NCBI GenBank assembly: GCA_020744425.1 | Contig: JAGMUV010000011.1 | Coordinates: 1,302,001-1,366,000, forward strand | Length of the DNA stretch: 64,000 bases | Origin: Dactylonectria macrodidyma | Taxonomy: Eukaryota; Ascomycota; Sordariomycetes; Hypocreales; Nectriaceae | Direction: 5' to 3' | Translations under genes and position numbers: made by a program | Notes under the pieces: generated by a model | What the model saw: only the letters and a program-made list of their open reading frames with translations | Told to the model about the DNA's origin: nothing | The model's database searches: none | Part shown: piece after piece, positions 11,907 through 23,715 of the stretch | How the letters are laid out: every line of letters starts with the position of its first letter | How positions within the stretch are numbered: the stretch's first letter is position 1

Positions 11907-12785
11907 CTATTGAAGATGGACATACATCCCACCATCGACAAGAAGCTGAGCACCTGTCACAAAGCCACTCATCTGCTCTGCAGCAAGGAAGACAGCCGGC
12001 CCGGCTAGATCCTGTGGCTTGCCCACTCGGCCCCAGGGAATGCGTTGCTCCAAGTATGTACGCTTCCCCTCGTCGGCCATATCGTGGTCTGCCAATTGGG
12101 TATGGATTGTTCCAGGCAACAGAGCATTGACTCTGATCTTGTCCTTGGCCAGCGCAATCGCCATGGATTGTGTCATGGAAAGCAGGGCGGCCTTAGTAGG
12201 AGTGTAGTGAACCTGTTGACTACCACCAAGAAGCGCGCTTATGGAAGAAATGCCTATGATCGAACCTCCCTTGCCCTGCTTGATCATCTGCCTGGCCGCG
12301 GCCTGGCACGTGTAGAATGCTCCGTTAACGTTGACCTGCATGGAGGTGTCAAACATCTGCTTGTCGATGCTGGAAGCACGATTAGCTGGGAAGAGGCGAG
12401 ACCATCAAGATGGGTGCAGGACTTGCTCGAGAAATTTGGAAGCTTTGAAGATGCCCGCATTCGCTACAAAGATGTCCAACTGGCCCCATTTCTTGACAGC
12501 TTCAGAGACGAGGGTCTCGCCCGTCTGTGGATCTGTCACGTCCCCGGCGATTTCGAGCAGCTGGCCAGTTGGTGACCCCTCGGGTGCCTCTCTACTCAAT
12601 CGGCTGGCTTCCTCAAGCAAGCTTTGTCGAAGAAGTTCGTCCCTGGGGAGTCCCAGGTGATTGACGGCGACGTTTGCACCCTGGCGGAGGTACTCGATCG
12701 TAATGGCTCGGCCGATGCCTGTCGTGCCACCGGTGATAGCAGCCGTCTTGCCGGCCAACAACCTGATTGAGGCACTCGTGCTCAT
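11907..12785 (-). CDS. L-rhamnose-1-dehydrogenase-like SDR
   Basis: Short-chain dehydrogenase that would oxidise L-rhamnose to the lactone with NAD(P)+, the first step of the fungal oxidative rhamnose pathway. Two exons, 12785-12427 and 12369-11907, give 273 aa. The cofactor motif is TGGTTGIGRA; then come VANAG, the catalytic Ser block IIGISSISALLGG and the YTPTK (YxxxK) site; the C-terminus is GAQLLVDGGMYVHLQ. As I remember it, the yeast LRA1 enzyme shares the GKGGSIIGISSIS, HYTPTK and LLVDGG blocks, which is why I prefer this subgroup to a generic SDR. The single intron appears to be GC-AG (donor GCAAGT at 12426-12421). A GT donor would not keep the frame. The decayed lactonase gene lies directly downstream. 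Family is certain, substrate inferred. Confidence 0.82.
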
Positions 12786-15020
12786 CGTAAAGGATAATGA
12801 AACGATCCTGAGATGCTTCAGGCAAACGACCACGACTACAGAAGATGGTCAATTGGTCTATCGCGCCGTTGCTCTGTTGAAACGATCCAGGTTGTCACTT
12901 CCACTTGAGTTTTTGGAGCGCAGACACCATGAGAGGTGTCCAATGTGGAGACCCCTGACTCGGTGTGGGAGCCCTCGAGCCGAGAAAATTAGGGCGGGTC
13001 CATTCGGATGTTGTATTCGTATCATCGGCCCTCGAAGCGAGGGCAGCGCCCCTAGACCAACATTCCCCTGATTCGGGATGGCAACACTCGAATACCCCCG
13101 TTCCGTCATACCCCAGGAATTGCTGACTTCAGACACGGTCGTTATGGTCGCCTCACACTCTTGCGATGAACCGGATGAAGCTTGGTTCAAGTTAATTCGG
13201 TATCGCCAATCGAGAGAGCCATGGCATAGTAGGTGCTGCGACATGCCAATTGAGAACAAAGCAATCATTATGATGGCATTCCATAGGTCACCCAGATTCA
13301 TGAACTTCGACGCTACTATGACCGGCTTCTGAGCGACGCGCCTAGATTACCTCCATCGACAGTATGGCCCATCAACCCCCCTCGGTACTCTCATCAATTA
13401 CTTTCTCAACCTGTTAAACAGCCCGAGCTAATCACCGGTTTTCACATACATTTAGGTGCAGAAACTGCTTAACAGTTGTAACTTAGACACCTACTATCAA
13501 ACACCCACTCCCCTCTAATGAGCATCCGTCTTTCGGAGCAAAGCTTACCTACTCAGCTAATAGTACAGTACCTACTGCAATACTAACTGCAGATGTTACT
13601 TTTTTCTATTCATCATGAAGCTACGTTAAGTAACTTTAAGTAAATCATTCGCCTCTACTTCTACCACAGAAAATAGAAAATTGCCAATAACATTTATATC
13701 TCAACTATTACTTAAAATATGAAATATAATATAGCAATATATAAGCGTTAATAACTATCTAACAATAGGAGCTAGGTCTATGTGAGGACTAGTGTCAACC
13801 AGGGTTATACACGAAGATCGAGGCCTGGATTGAGAAGGTAGATCTATTAATAGTCCAAAGCTTTCACTTGGCTAGCACTGAGCTAACCCTCGCTGAAGGG
13901 TCTCGTTGCCTTATTAGCTAGGGCAGCTGGAGACGATGTGCACTATTTTAGGGACACATATAAGGAATGTCCCAGCCTGTGTCTCTCTAAATACAAAACT
14001 ATACAATGAAATATATAGGGTTCCGTCCTCAGTCAGACTGAATGGAAAGACGGGTCTCTCGTAAGGACGAGGCGGTTCAGTCAATGAGGTAACTTGGAAT
14101 GGGTTTTGGTTACAACTTTGCACAATAGTTTAGCTTTAACATACAGTATTCCAAAATCACACTTCCAACATCTCACTCTATCTAGCTTAATGCTCATCTA
14201 AAAACTGATTATAATAAAACCGTAATAAATGCTGGCGTTGGAGGCATATGAATAGGCATCTATCCATATAGAAAGATGTACTATAAGAAAGGTAATTGAG
14301 GCATGAAAAGTGGTCGACGTAGTATATGGGGATGTCGTTGCATAGGTTATTTGCCTGCTTGAGTGTGCGTATAGGGTTGGTATAATACCTTGGCTGGTTT
14401 AAGTGCTAGTATACCTTCTGTATAAGAAAGTGACGTGAGGTCCTGATACACACACACGTTGATTTGAACCGCGTGGAGGGCAAGGGCGTATGCTAGGCCC
14501 ATGACAGAACTCAGCAGGAGGGACAAGGTGGTTAGCCATCGCCTTTTCTTGAAACGCAAAACTTGGCCTTGCCAATGAAACCTTGAAGAAGGAGCCCAAG
14601 CGGTTGGGCTCACCGGGGAGGCGGAGCGTCAGTCCTCGTCTCGAGGGTCAGCTTCTCCGAACTTTGCGGGGGATCAGAGTCAAAGACCCCGCAAGTACCA
14701 TGTGCCTGACTTCGGAGGCGATTAGTTGAGTTGAGGCACTGCGCCATCAACCTGTTTTGGTCTACGGCGTTGAAGCTTTCAACATTGCGTCTGGGGACCC
14801 CAGTTTGGGGCTTGTGAGGGGAAACCGGGGCCCCAGCCACGGATTGACATCATTGTCCCAGCTGATTCATTCATTCAGCCATGACCTGACGTGGTGTCCA
14901 GACGGCGTTGTCACCAACATGGTTCTGTCGGTGTATATATATTTCACTGCGCTCCCTGAATGCTTTCGCTGGATCTACCATACCTCTTCACATATTATCG
15001 CCCTCTCGCCTTTTACAACT
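12786..15020. other. Long intergenic region with AT-rich core
   Basis: No gene seen in about 2.2 kb. Roughly 13440-14340 is distinctly AT-rich, with TA-dense runs and stops in all frames, unlike its flanks; it may be a decayed repeat or a spacer. Both ends are probably promoters, of the SDR gene on the left and the sugar transporter on the right. A TATA-like TATATATATTTC lies near 14933-14944, about 80 bp before the transporter ATG. Confidence 0.5.
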
Positions 15021-16910
15021 ATGGACTTTCTCAAAGTAGAGCAGACGAAGCCGTGGATGGTGGCAGCTCGACTGGAAAAGCGTTCGCTTCTCATTGCAGT
15101 CAACGGCTTAGCTGGCATGTCCATCTTCTTCTTTGGTACGTTCTACTCGCGCACTCCTAGGCAAGGTGTCTTAATCTAACTCCTCGAATCGACACAGGCT
15201 ATGACCAGGGGTTAATGGGCGGAGTCAACCAAAGCACAGATTACATCCACCGCATGGGCCTCGGTTACCTCGACAGTAACGGAAACCCGGTGATTACAGA
15301 AACGCTCCTTCAGGGAGGCATTATGGCCATTTTCTATCTCGGTACCCTCGTGGGATGTCTCGCTGGTGGCGCTTTTGGAGACAAGTATGGGCGTATTGGG
15401 ACCATCAGACTGGGAGCGGCTTGGGCAATCTTCGGCGCTTCTCTCCAGTCAGCTGCCATGAATCCTACCTGGATGCTCGGCTCCCGTTTCGTGAACGGGA
15501 TCGGAACCGGTATCCTCAATGGCATTGTTCCCGCTTGGGCGTCAGAGCTCTCTGATTATACGAGCAGAGGCACCTTCATCGCAATGGAGTTCACGTTGAA
15601 TATCTTTGGCGTTGTGGTGGCGTACTGGCTTGCGTACGGCGTTAGCTTCATCGACAATGGCGAGTCCGAAATCCGCTGGCGCTTCCCAATCGCCTTCCAG
15701 ATCCTCCCACTTCTCTTCCTTCTCTTCGTTTGTTGGGCTTTTCCAGAATCGCCTCGATGGCTTGTCAAAGCTGGGCGAGATCAAGAGGCGCTGTACGTCT
15801 TGCAGCGCCTCCGAGGCACCGACAGCGACCGGCCGGGGGTGGCTGAGGCCGAGTATAACGATATCCGCAACGTCATTGAGTTTGAGAAGAGCTCCGAAGG
15901 CACATCATATATCCACATGCTGTTGGGTATCAAGTCCGGCAGGCTGCACACCGGCCGGCGAGTGCAGTTGGTTATCTGGCTACAGATCAACCAGTGCTGG
16001 ACTGGCATTGCAGGCGTAACGATGTATGGACCAAGTAGGTTATGGCAATCTCGAGGGAAGGCTACCGTTCGTGAAGGCGCTAACGCATACATGATAGCCA
16101 TCTTCCAGATTGCAGGTTTTGGATCCAGCAAGACACAATGGGTCGCCGGACTGAACAATATTTTCTACATGTTTTCGACGTTGATTTGCGTCTTCACTAT
16201 CGACCGCATCGGACGTAGATGGACTCTATACTGGGGCTCAGTAGGACAGGCTATCGCCATGTTCCTTGTTGGCGGGCTCTCTCGTGGCGGACTCAACGCC
16301 CGGGTGGATGGAAATGATGGTCTTGCCAACCAGTGGGGAGCTGCCGCGGCATCAATGGTTTACTTGTACACATTTATTTTCGGCGCAACGTGGCTTACTG
16401 TTCCCTGGCTTTACCCAGCTGAGATTTTCCCTATTCAAGTCCGAGCAAAAGGTAACTCCTGGGGGGTTGTTGGGTGGAGTATTGGAAACGGGTATGTGTT
16501 TTGTTGCAAGCCCTGCCGTGTCACTCGCGGTTACTGATTATTGTGTAGGACTCTTACACTCCTCTTGCCATACATTGTTGATGCGATCAACGAGAAGATG
16601 ATGTACATCTTCGCTACTGTCAATGTCCTGAGTATCCCGATCGGTAAGCAGCAGAACCCAAGCTCTCTTCCTCCGCAGCCTTCTAACTGAGCGAACAGTC
16701 TATGCTCTCTACCCGGAGTCCAATCAACGAACCCTTGAGGAGATGGATTTATTGTTCGCGGCTTCAACCCCCTGGGCATGGGACGCTGAGAGAACCTTTG
16801 CCACTCTGAAGGAGGAAACGGGAGGAATTGGAGGAGGAGTCAAGGAGCGAGGGGATGACATCGAAGCTAAAGGGGATTCGATTCCTGCCCATCATGTCGA
16901 GAGCTCCTAA
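15021..16910 (+). CDS. MFS sugar transporter
   Basis: Plasma-membrane sugar/proton symporter of the major facilitator family with 12 TM segments. I model exons 15021-15135, 15198-16034, 16098-16491, 16549-16643 and 16699-16910, giving 550 aa. Family signatures are GDKYGRIGTIR after TM2, FPESPRWLVKAGR before the central loop, QINQCWTGIAGVTMYGPTIF in TM7, DRIGRRWT, and WLYPAEIFPIQVRAKG near TM10; the C-terminal loop has YPESNQRTLEEMD. The third exon junction restores the expected MYGPTIFQIAGF. Intron 16035-16097 is 63 bp without a stop, so it is also open if retained (see findings). Neighbours are an L-rhamnose-dehydrogenase-like gene and an aldo-keto reductase, which suggests import of a plant sugar. 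The actual sugar is not known. Confidence 0.9.
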
Positions 16911-17366
16911 GGACTTGGACTGCCTAATGATGCTCACTTCGAGGTACAGTCTCAGCTAGAGGTCCATATTTCCTCTCTTTATGCCTCTTCCGCGATTCAA
17001 GGCGCGGACATGGTGTACAGGCAGCGCAGCAACGATGAGTTCTAGACATCCAATATATCATAAGACACTAACCAATCAATCTTCTATTGTCATCACATCT
17101 CGACATGAACTCATCTTCTATCGGGAGTTTCTTTCCGCAATTTAAACGAGCAATTTCACTGTTAGTTCAACAAGTCATTTTCTTGGCCAAATTTGCCCAG
17201 CTCAATGTGAAGTTCTTGAAGTACAAGAAGGAGGGGGAAGAAATTGCGTACTTTGTTAAAAAGCAAACTACCAACTCACGAGGGCTATCCAGCTCATTGA
17301 AATATCTTTTGCTATGTTTGCATGATCCAGCTAATGTAACTAATACATGTTCAGTTACCAATAAGA
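16911..17366. other. Intergenic between convergent genes
   Basis: This holds the 3' ends of the sugar transporter and of the convergent aldo-keto reductase. An open frame at 17087-17443 overlaps the reductase end and has no recognisable motif. Nothing else seen. Confidence 0.55.
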
Positions 17367-18531
17367 TCAATGTGTTTTTCCCTCCATGGTGCCTTCAGTC
17401 CCTTCAAGATCACTGTAAAGCCTCCATTGATAGTCCAGGCTAGGGTCGTTGAACCTCGCCCCGATGTCTAGTTTCTCGATGGCTTTGATGTCCTCCAGAG
17501 CCATTTCAAAATCAGCCTCGACGTTTTCAGCGATCTGCCAACCAATTGTACTCTTGGGGATAACAGAACGACCACTGTTGACGCCCCATGACAACACAAT
17601 CTGCACGGCACTCTTCCCGTACTTGAGACCGAGGTCTTTGAGGAGTGGCTGATCAATGACTCGCATCATGTGTGATACCTCCTTACTCCAACCTGTCGAG
17701 CGGTAGAAATCGTTCATGTTCCCTAGAGGGCTGAATTGGACCACGTGAATTCCCTGAGATTGCAACCACTCGTTGAAGCTCCTTTGCTGTAGGTACGGAT
17801 GAACTTCCATTTGATGAACGGCGGGGACCTGTGTGCGTAAGAGTAGGTTAGTCTCGTATTCTCAACTTCATTCATCAACCCCTCGTAGGACCTACCACCG
17901 AACACTCGTTGATGAGTCTCTCCAGCTCGCCTTTACTAAAATTCGAGACACCGATGGCCTTCACCTTGCCGGTGTCTACTAGCTTTTCCATGGCCTTCCA
18001 AGTATCCACAAAGGTTGTTTCTCCCAAAATCATTTTGCCATTACGGTCTCTAGGGAAGCGATCATCTCCTCTGGCAAAGGTACAGGGATAATGCATCATG
18101 AGGAGATCCACATATGGCGTATCCAGGTCAGTGAGAGAATCGTCTAAAGCTTTCTCAACATCATCTGGGTGAAAGTTGTTGCACCACAGCTTTGTGCCGA
18201 GGAAAATATCCTCTCTAGGAACACCACTGTTCTTGATACCTTTTCCCACCTCTTTCTCGACGTCGTACACCCTTGCGGTGTCAATAAGGCGTAACCCCGC
18301 CTTCAAAGCCCGGGACACAGCATCTTCTTGCGCGTCAGGGTCCTGGAAGGTCCCAAAACCAATGGCAGGAATGCTGGCGCCGGTGTTCAGTTGAAAGCGA
18401 GTTGGGCGAGTGCGAGTGGCAACACCTCTCGTCTGCTGTTGAGCTCCGACCACGCCACAAGTAACCGTTAGTAAACTCAGGCGCGTCGCCGCCGTAGGGA
18501 ACAGGAATTGGTGTCTGAGAGCATTCATCAT
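17367..18531 (-). CDS. Aldo-keto reductase (N-terminal extension)
   Basis: NAD(P)H-dependent aldehyde/ketone reductase. Two exons, 18531-17896 and 17828-17367, give 365 aa. The TIM-barrel starts at about residue 44 (FQLNTGASIPAIGFGTF). Catalytic residues are visible: Asp and Tyr in LIDTARVYDVEKEVG, Lys in FLGTKLWCNNF and His in LLMMHYPCTF; AIGVSNFSKGELERL and VIPKSTIGWQIAENV form the cofactor and barrel end. The first 40 or so residues (MMNALRHQFLFPTAATRL...) are Arg/Thr-rich with few acids, so a mitochondrial presequence is possible; a downstream start cannot be excluded. The splice restores ECSV|VPAVHQMEVHP. It ends tail to tail with the sugar transporter. The substrate is unknown; sugar aldehydes would fit the neighbourhood. 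Confidence 0.88.
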
Positions 18532-19834
18532 GACGACTGTGCAAGTGAGTGGGTGTGGTATTGTGACTGTTTGGCGTTATAATGTTGCAAGATCGAAAGG
18601 TAATTGCTTCTCACCTGGAACGAGTGTTTTATGAACAGGTGTGAACCAACAGCCGATTCTTGTTGCTCGCGGGGGTTCCCTCGATACGACAAATAAGTAG
18701 CCCTTATGTTATGGTGTATCCGTATCTAGCGGAGAGGAAAGAGCATGGTTGAGTTGACAAGGGTTCAGCTAGATAACTAAGAATATGGAATCGTACAGAC
18801 GGCCGTACCACAGGGTTCCCCGCCAGTGACGAAGCATGTGTTCTTTCAACGGAGGGGCTGGGAGCGCAGATGCCCTCGTTCCGAGGGATCAAAAGCGGGG
18901 CATTGTAAGACGCTGAATGTCTTTGCGATTGGCGACACAAACTACGGGAAGAGGATCATGGCGACATACCTATCACATGTCAAGTAGCTCAAAACACCTT
19001 AGCTTCACCGTCCTTCCAATGAAAATACCACGACCCATCACAGGGCAGCGTGACGAGGCAGTCGCCCGACTGGCCCTGCACAACCATGAGGCACACAAGC
19101 TCCAAGTTGATTGGCATTGTTAGAGTCACGATTCCATATTTCAATTCATACCAAGGAAAGTTCCGCCCATATGCAGGATGTACTCAGGGGGGTTGACTAA
19201 GTACACTCCACTAGCTTCGGCTGCCCCTCTCCTCACCAGAGAATTAGATCACTCTAGCCCTGATTCTTGAAGAGCCGCCCTGAAGCTCTGTTTTATCTCC
19301 CATTAGATGGTCAGGTACAAGCTCTTTCGTCTCGTCACTGTGCAGGTATTCGGAGTGTTGTCTCACTCTTACTCTGGACGTAAGGGACAATCTGCGGGCC
19401 TACAACATGACAATCCATTACGAAACGCATCGGAAGTGGAGTATTGCGTGTTTTTGTATCATTGTGTGATTTGTAACCTCGCTGTCCGACTACGTCCGAG
19501 CCATCGCGAATCCCGGAGCGATCGGGGAGGTTTGGGCCGCGCCCTACTAAGATAATTCATGCGTGCTTTTACGACTACGGCGTTTGGATTTGCAAGTCTG
19601 ACGGACGCAATGTCCGAAATCCGTCTTGGGGATACGTGAACAGTATGTCAATGACCGAATGGAGCCCGAGTCAAAGCGGGCTGCCAGAAAAGTCTATATA
19701 GGGGCCGCTTTACAAGCGATCAATATATATAAGTAGACAAAAGACCTCACTCATTGAGAATAACTTGGTCTCCGTATCCATTTCAGTGATCCTCCATCTC
19801 TTAACCACCACCTTCACAACAAACCACAGCCAAT
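18532..19834. promoter_or_regulatory. Long divergent intergenic region, AKR / NmrA
   Basis: About 1.3 kb between two divergent starts with no gene seen. The NmrA-proximal part has TGTCCGA at 19483-19489 and 19611-19617. A possible TATA box, ATATATATAAG, starts at 19724, about 110 bp upstream of the NmrA ATG. A GC-rich patch near 19490-19540 contains CCGAGC and CGGAGCG words. Confidence 0.5.
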
Positions 19835-20902
19835 ATGTCCAAAGTCTTAACTATTTTCGGTGCTACCGGGAAGCAGGGAGGTTCTGTCCTCAGATCAGCC
19901 CTCGCCGATCCTGTTATCTCCAAGGAATTCAAGATTAGGGCAGTTACTCGTGACGCATCCAAGCCCTCAGCCCAGGCTTTGGCGCAGGAGGGTGTCGATG
20001 TGGTCTCGGTATGTGGATCAATCACGCAAATAAGTATTTATTTCTCCTGCTAACGCCGGAAAAGGCCGATCTGAGCTCCAAGAGCTCTCTCGTAGAAGCT
20101 ATTAAGGGCTCTCACACTGTCTTCCTCGTCACCACGCCCGACTTTATGTCGGCCGCCGGAACCCAGGAAAAGGCCCACGGACAAAATGTCGCAGATGTCG
20201 CTTCCGAAGCTGGAGTGAAGCACTTGATTTACTCTTCGCTACTCCATGTCACTGAAACCACCAATAGGCGTCTCAAACATGTGGTTCACTTTGATGACAA
20301 GGCCGAGGTCGAGCGATATATCCGGTCCAAGAACATCCCAAGCTCGTTTGTCCTCCCGGGATACTTCATGAGCAACTTCACCGATCTTCAAATGATCAAA
20401 AAGGGAGAGGACAATGTGTATAGCCTTGCCTATCCCGTCAGCGACAAGGCGAAGTTCCCACTTATTGATGCTGGATCTGATGTTGGTGAGTAACAAGCCT
20501 CGGACCTTCGCCCACTGCTGGAAATGTCGTGGTGTAAAACATTTGCTAAAACTGGGTTTCTTAGGCAAATTTGTCGTCGCAGCCATCAGAAACGAGGCCA
20601 AGGTGGCTGGGAAGCAGATTCTTGCTGCTTCTGGCTACTACACGCCCATTCAGATTCTTGCCGAATTTGAGCAAGTGACTGGACAGAAGGCACGATTTGT
20701 GCAAATTGATGTGGAGACCTACAAGAGTTTCCTCCCTGTGCCCCTTGCAGATGAGATGCTCGAAAATCATCAATTCATTGAAGAGCCCGGCTATTACGCT
20801 GGAAAGGACCTGAAGGAGAGCATTGATCTGCTGGCGGAGGTCGGTTTGAAGCCAACCTCGTGGAAGGACTTCCTCACCGCCAACAAGAGCAAGTTTCTGT
20901 AG
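19835..20902 (+). CDS. NmrA-like family protein (intact)
   Basis: Rossmann-fold NAD(P)-binding regulator or reductase. Exons 19835-20008, 20065-20485 and 20565-20902 give 310 aa. The nucleotide motif is IFGATGKQGGSVLRSAL at the N-terminus; then AVTRDASKP (the basic loop that often selects NADP), VFLVTTPDF, GVKHLIYSSL and a C-terminal lobe with GYYTPIQILAEFEQVTG. The last exon ends TSWKDFLTANKSKFL. It belongs to the same superfamily as the broken gene at 5874-6797 but differs in intron number and sequence, so it is a distant relative rather than a recent copy. It lies 731 bp upstream of TF2 on the same strand, echoing the NmrA-TF1 pairing. NmrA proteins are known to modulate GATA-type regulators; here a partnership with TF2 is only inferred. 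Confidence 0.88.
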
Positions 20903-21633
20903 ATACAGCGCAGCTTAGGACCAGTCAGTTCAAACAACTTTCGGCCACAGTTGTGATTTCTTTCACCGACATTTTGTCCCTTCTCAAAGCCTAAAGCATT
21001 CAGGGATGAGCAGATCATGCAGTGACTGTCACGGATATCGCCGCTGGAATGATCCAGGGCTTGTGCGTCGAGTCTAAGAGACGCTAACAAAAACTAGGCT
21101 TTTTTCGATCGACGCCAAGGTAGCCATAAGGACGAACCTCGCTGCCCGAGACTGTCATTCTATTGGTCATTCATATCATCCCCGCTCTCGCGAATCTGTC
21201 GGACAGCGAGATTGAGCCGCTTGCCCACACTGCATACGTAATTGCTATGGCCACAGTCTCACAGAGTCACCCAAGGGCTTAACTCAAGAGCTTAACTTAG
21301 TAGGCCACTACTACTGGGGGAAGGTGGGTGGGCTTTGATTCGACCCACCAGGTAGTCTAGACCCCGTAGTTGGTGCCGCTTTGACAAAGTGATGGAGCAT
21401 ATCGCCCAACAGATATGCCAATGACTCCTGGTTGAAACCAGAGATACCCAGGTACCATTTTGGTCGTCCACTTCCTAGGCCCTTCGTATTCCACAAGTCA
21501 ATGTCGAAGAAATGGAATTTAGAGTTTCTTCTCAAGTGCTGGAACAAAACACTTGTCTTAACACCAGTTCCAGCGCAGTTGATCACAAATCTCGGGGGAC
21601 GCTGGTCTCCTACAAACGCATCACTCGGTCAAA
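20903..21633. promoter_or_regulatory. NmrA 3' end and TF2 promoter
   Basis: No gene seen in 731 bp. The reverse complement of TGTCCGA is at 21199-21205, about 430 bp upstream of the TF2 start. Open frames at 21311-21586 and 21432-21647 have no recognisable motif. Confidence 0.5.
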
Positions 21634-23715
21634 ATGTCGGATATTGACATGGGTGACCTGTCACCTACAACTGCCGAAGTCCCAGTTGTCGAGGACGCAG
21701 CAGAAGATAGCCAGCGAGAACCACCAAGCACTACCCCGCCGTTCTCTTGCCACAAGTGTCGATCAAGAAGGCTAAAGTGTGATCGCGAGGTGCCGTCTTG
21801 TGGGCGATGCATCAAATCAGGCCATGAATGCAGTTATCCCACATCGAGACAAGCCTTCCGCGGCAAACGAAAACACGTGCGAGACCTCGAGACTCAACTA
21901 AGTTCGTCATCAAGTTCCTGCTTACCTAGAGACAATCCAATGGAAGTTGTTCCCACTCGAGAGCCGAGGCTGATCCGGTTTAGGTCAACTTGAAAATCTG
22001 GTTCACAATGTCGAGTCAAGGACTTTGACGCAAAGTTCAAGTTCCCGGAACAAAACAGATGCTGGACAGCTCGAACCTATGCTCGTCAATTCGAATTTTG
22101 AAACCGAGCAACCCGACTTCCATTTACAAAGCTACAGCCTACCCACCGATGCAATTAGAACAGGCCTGTTCGAGCGACTCCCTCCTCGCCAATTAATTGA
22201 AGATTTGTATGCATGCTGCTCATTCTATGAGTGAAAGCATTTGTATTAACTGGTGGATGTTAGAGCGACAATTTACTTTGACCGAGTCCATCATGCTGCT
22301 CCCATTTTGCACCGGCAACGCTTTTTCGTATCCTTACACATGCCCACTCAGCTTCAGGTGCCGACGTGTCTTCAATACATTGTGATGGCGCTAGGAGCAG
22401 CCAGTAGTGAGATTCATAGGCACTTGTGTATACCCTTCTATCAACGGGCAAGGGCGTACGCTGCCTCAGATGAGACTCAAGTGAGTAAAATGCCAATAAT
22501 CATGTGCTTTACTGATCTCTTTGTGAGGAGTCGAGAGACGCTTCATTCACACTAGCCCATGCCCAGTTCTGGCTTTTAGCTGCCGACTTTGAGGCTGAAC
22601 ACAAGTTCTTCTCAAAAGCTGCAACTAGTCTGTGTCGCGGTATCCGAGTGGCACAGATTTTGCATCTGTACAAAGTCGATGAGGTATCTGACCCTGAAGT
22701 CAGTCAAGACTGGTTGGAGTTGGAAGAGAAACGCCGGACATGGTGGGCACTATTTTGTGCTGATCGCTTTGTCGATGCAACCACTGGGTGGCCGATGTTG
22801 ATTTACAGTCACCAGGTCAGCTTGACTGGCTTTACAAGATATTCATGGATGGTCGCTGACTCAATCTAGATACGAACTCTTCTACCTGCCTCGGAGGAAG
22901 CGTACCAGAATGGCTCTACCGAGAAATCCACCTTTTTATCAGATGATCTGCAAAATGAGAATACTTACTCTTCCTTCGCTGGGCGGGTACTTACTGCTCA
23001 TATTTTTCATAGGACAGTAATGCATACTTCTCAAAACTGTCCGGAGGTAATATACGACTTTCTAACCGACCCTTACTGGGACGAGCACAGAAAAATTGAT
23101 AATGATCTAGCTAGTACGCTTGTATTATTACCTGAAAGCCTTCGTCTATCTGCTGGTTTTCGATGCCAAAATGCAGTATTAGTTAACATCATGATGCAAA
23201 CCGCCATCATCTGTCTCCACAGAGCTGCCCTGTGGAGAATGCAATCACAACCAGTACCGGACTATCTCATGCGACTAAGCCAAGCCCGATTGCTACCAGC
23301 TGCAGAGGAAGTTTTGAACGTTTTGAAGATAGTTTCTGATCTTCACAAGGCGCTTCAAAACCCTTTGATCAACTTCGCAGCGTACGTCGCTGCTTCGGTG
23401 TTCCTCGAGGACGCTCACTCGGATAGTGGACACAGTCGCAGCAACTTGGAGTTTCTACTGAGGGTCATGGTTGCCATTGGAAAAAATAACCCAGTCACTG
23501 GGTCCTTGGCAACACAACTTGCTGATGAGATGAAGCAATGCGGGATCGAATCCGCTGTACTAGAGAAGGTGTGAAAAGATCCTTGCTTCTTATTCGATCC
23601 GAATTCTAACATACATACTTTGCAGGCTGATGGGCTGGGTTCTATTCCGATAACACTCCCCATATTCGCTAAAAGAGGCCCTTACTCTCCGGGGGTAATA
23701 TTCCGCCCCCAGTAG
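21634..23715 (+). CDS. Zn2Cys6 transcription factor TF2, paralogue of TF1
   Basis: Nuclear regulator. Six exons, 21634-21901, 21984-22206, 22264-22480, 22528-22815, 22870-23568 and 23626-23715, give 594 aa. The zinc cluster is CHKCRSRRLKC then CGRCIKSGHECSYP, with all six Cys, followed by the linker FRGKRKHVRDLETQL. The middle domain includes IYFDRVHHAAPILHRQRF, EEKRRTWWALFCADRF, LPESLRLSAGFRCQNAV and NPLINFAAYVAASVFLED. The same blocks occur in TF1 (for example IYFNTLHHGAPMLHQQRF and LPESLRLPANYHSQHAV). Exons 3, 5 and 6 have exactly the same length in both genes, strong evidence of a duplication that kept gene structure. The modelled exons have no internal stop, and the gene appears functional. 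The target is unknown; a shared or competing site with TF1 is likely because the cluster linkers are similar. Confidence 0.88.

Noticed and set aside
13440..14340. AT-rich block as a RIP-mutated transposon
   Set aside because: No inverted repeats, no remnant coding motif and no clear copy elsewhere in the window; only the composition is unusual.
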